Assembly (NCBI GenBank): GCA_965153355.1
Contig: OZ231127.1
Span: 40,858,001-40,922,000, forward strand
Length of the DNA stretch: 64,000 bases
Reading direction: 5' to 3'
From: Flaccisagitta enflata
Taxonomy: Eukaryota > Chaetognatha > Sagittoidea > Aphragmophora
Shown here: positions 62,380-64,000 of the stretch, in pieces
Position numbering within the stretch: the first letter of the stretch is position 1
How the letters are laid out: each line of letters begins with the position of its first letter
Translations under genes and position numbers: made by a program
The notes under the pieces: generated by a model
The model's input: only the letters and a program-made list of their open reading frames with translations
Told to the model about the DNA's origin: nothing
The model's database searches: none

Positions 62380-62685
62380 AACCTGGAACGATTGGTCACT
62401 TGCAGGTCACTTTATGAAAGGTTTGTGGAAAAAGAATCCGGAACTGCGGAGCCTTAGGGGTCATTTCTCCTTTAGTGAAAAATTTGAGTATAGTACGGAG
62501 ACATGAAGTTAGTTAGACATGAAGTTAGTGACCTGTAAAGGGCTCCGTTCTGTGCTCTAACTTTTTTCAAGAAGAAAAGTGACCTGCAAAGCTCTGCCAG
62601 GCTCCATTAGGGACCTGTCATCTTGCAGGTCACTTTCGAGAAAAAAACGGGTCATTTCTACTAAAAAACAGGTCACTTCTACAAG
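62380..62685. repeat. GGTCACTT/AAGTGACC-rich imperfect inverted repeat
   Basis: The word GGTCACTT or GGTCATTT (or complements) occurs about eight times. CACTTGCAGGTCACTTT at 62398 pairs with AAAGTGACCTGCAAAG at 62576. No ORF. Confidence 0.55.
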
Positions 62686-63206
62686 GGGGAACCCCTTCTT
62701 ATTCCCTATATGCATTACTACGCATTCTGTGTTGTGATAAGGCCAGTACTAAACCTGCAAGGGTTTATTTAAGGTCTATGTAGCTGATTCAGGAGTAGAA
62801 TCAGGACCAATAAATAGGTTCGGGGTATGGATGCAGCCAGTGATGTATGGCAGCTTGGAGCGTAGGGACTTCAAAGCCAATTCTAAGCACAACGGCAAAT
62901 CTAAGCACAACAGCCTTTTTACTGATTTGCTATGATTTCTATGCTTTCTGTATGCAAAAAAAGTAACAAATAAACGAGTGATTCTTATCAAAATGGTTAC
63001 TTCTTAATCAAATAGATTGTTTTCAATTGATTTATACAATTTAGTGTATTGTGCAAAAAAGTATCTAAAAAACTGTTTAGTAGGATGGGGCAAAGCATTC
63101 TAATCATCATCACATATCATTCAAACCCTTGCCTCATTACATTTTGCAAACTCATTATAATTTCCCCCGTAAAATTTTATTCAATAAAGTTTTTCTGTTG
63201 TGTTTA

Positions 63207-63239
<33 letters not shown>

Positions 63240-63602
63240 TTCGCACTCTTTTCTTCTTTTTCCCTTTCTAAGAAATTCAAGCACGACAAACTTTCAAGCC
63301 CAACAGTGACATCCCTGAGGTCCCTTGCCATTCATCGCTGGATGCAGCTTTGAATGGTTGATTAAGCCATTGAAACTCAAACAATCTCATTAAAATCTTG
63401 GGCCATTAGAAAACCCTTGGATTTTTCATTCATTTGGCACCAATCTGGTATCTGGTAACTGGTATCTTTTTTTGTTTAGAAACGACATTGGTTTGAATGA
63501 AAACATTGCCAAAATTACATCTGTAATCCCTATGGAAAAAGTGCATTTCAGCAAAATGGTCATTCACTTCAGAGAGCTCTAGCTCCTAAACCAGCGGCGT
63601 AG

Positions 63603-64000
<398 letters not shown>

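Overview
This looks like gene-poor nuclear DNA from a eukaryote, most likely an invertebrate animal. The evidence is one spliced gene with GT/AG junctions, a decayed non-LTR (jockey-like) retrotransposon, Tc1/mariner and hAT-like elements, tRNA-like modules, and very dense microsatellites, mainly (GA)n/(CT)n, (CA)n, (GTT)n, (GTCC)n and (GAT)n. I cannot name the species. No bacterial operon, rRNA gene, CRISPR array or intact viral gene was seen. Nearly all open frames of more than 60 codons are translations of simple repeats.

Layout. 0.2-1.6 kb: start of a TPR-protein gene on the minus strand (two exons, running off the left edge), with (AAC)n just upstream of its ATG. 2-8 kb: a nested field of inverted-repeat elements (hAT-like, hairpin-tailed and TA-flanked). 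8-12 kb: micro- and minisatellites. 12.4-19.9 kb: five tandem copies of a unit of about 1 kb, each carrying a 235-bp inverted-repeat element and several (CT)n tracts, followed by a 24-bp minisatellite of about 40 copies and a (GAT)n tract. 20-29 kb: hairpin-tailed elements, one interrupted by a TA-flanked insertion, and a weak candidate coding exon at 28.0 kb. 29.8-34.8 kb: a polypyrimidine tract, a foldback minisatellite element, an hAT-like element with an 8-bp target duplication and a TA-flanked element. 39-45 kb: a 600-bp palindrome split by a collapsed Tc1 transposon, then a 5'-truncated LINE whose 3' UTR is a minisatellite enclosed by an inverted repeat. 51-53 kb: two abutting satellites of about 153 and 159 bp. 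57-59 kb: another foldback element and a 585-bp palindrome. 60.5-63.6 kb: a 3.1-kb inverted repeat whose arms differ mainly in (GA)n length.

The main theme is a superfamily of short elements. Read in one orientation they end in a 16-25-nt stem-loop followed by a short A run, with a (GGAC)n tract just before the stem. The stem sequence differs between subfamilies while pairing is kept. One variant (GGGCAGCGGCCCC type) also forms the 3' end of the LINE fragment, which suggests LINE-driven mobility with the terminal hairpin as the recognised feature. A second theme is that the hAT-like copies carry a subterminal 7-mer that changes in concert between copies, with layout and orientation retained. 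A third is that the TA-flanked inverted-repeat elements contain tRNA-like modules or transposase remnants, and in two cases the empty site can be reconstructed inside the window.
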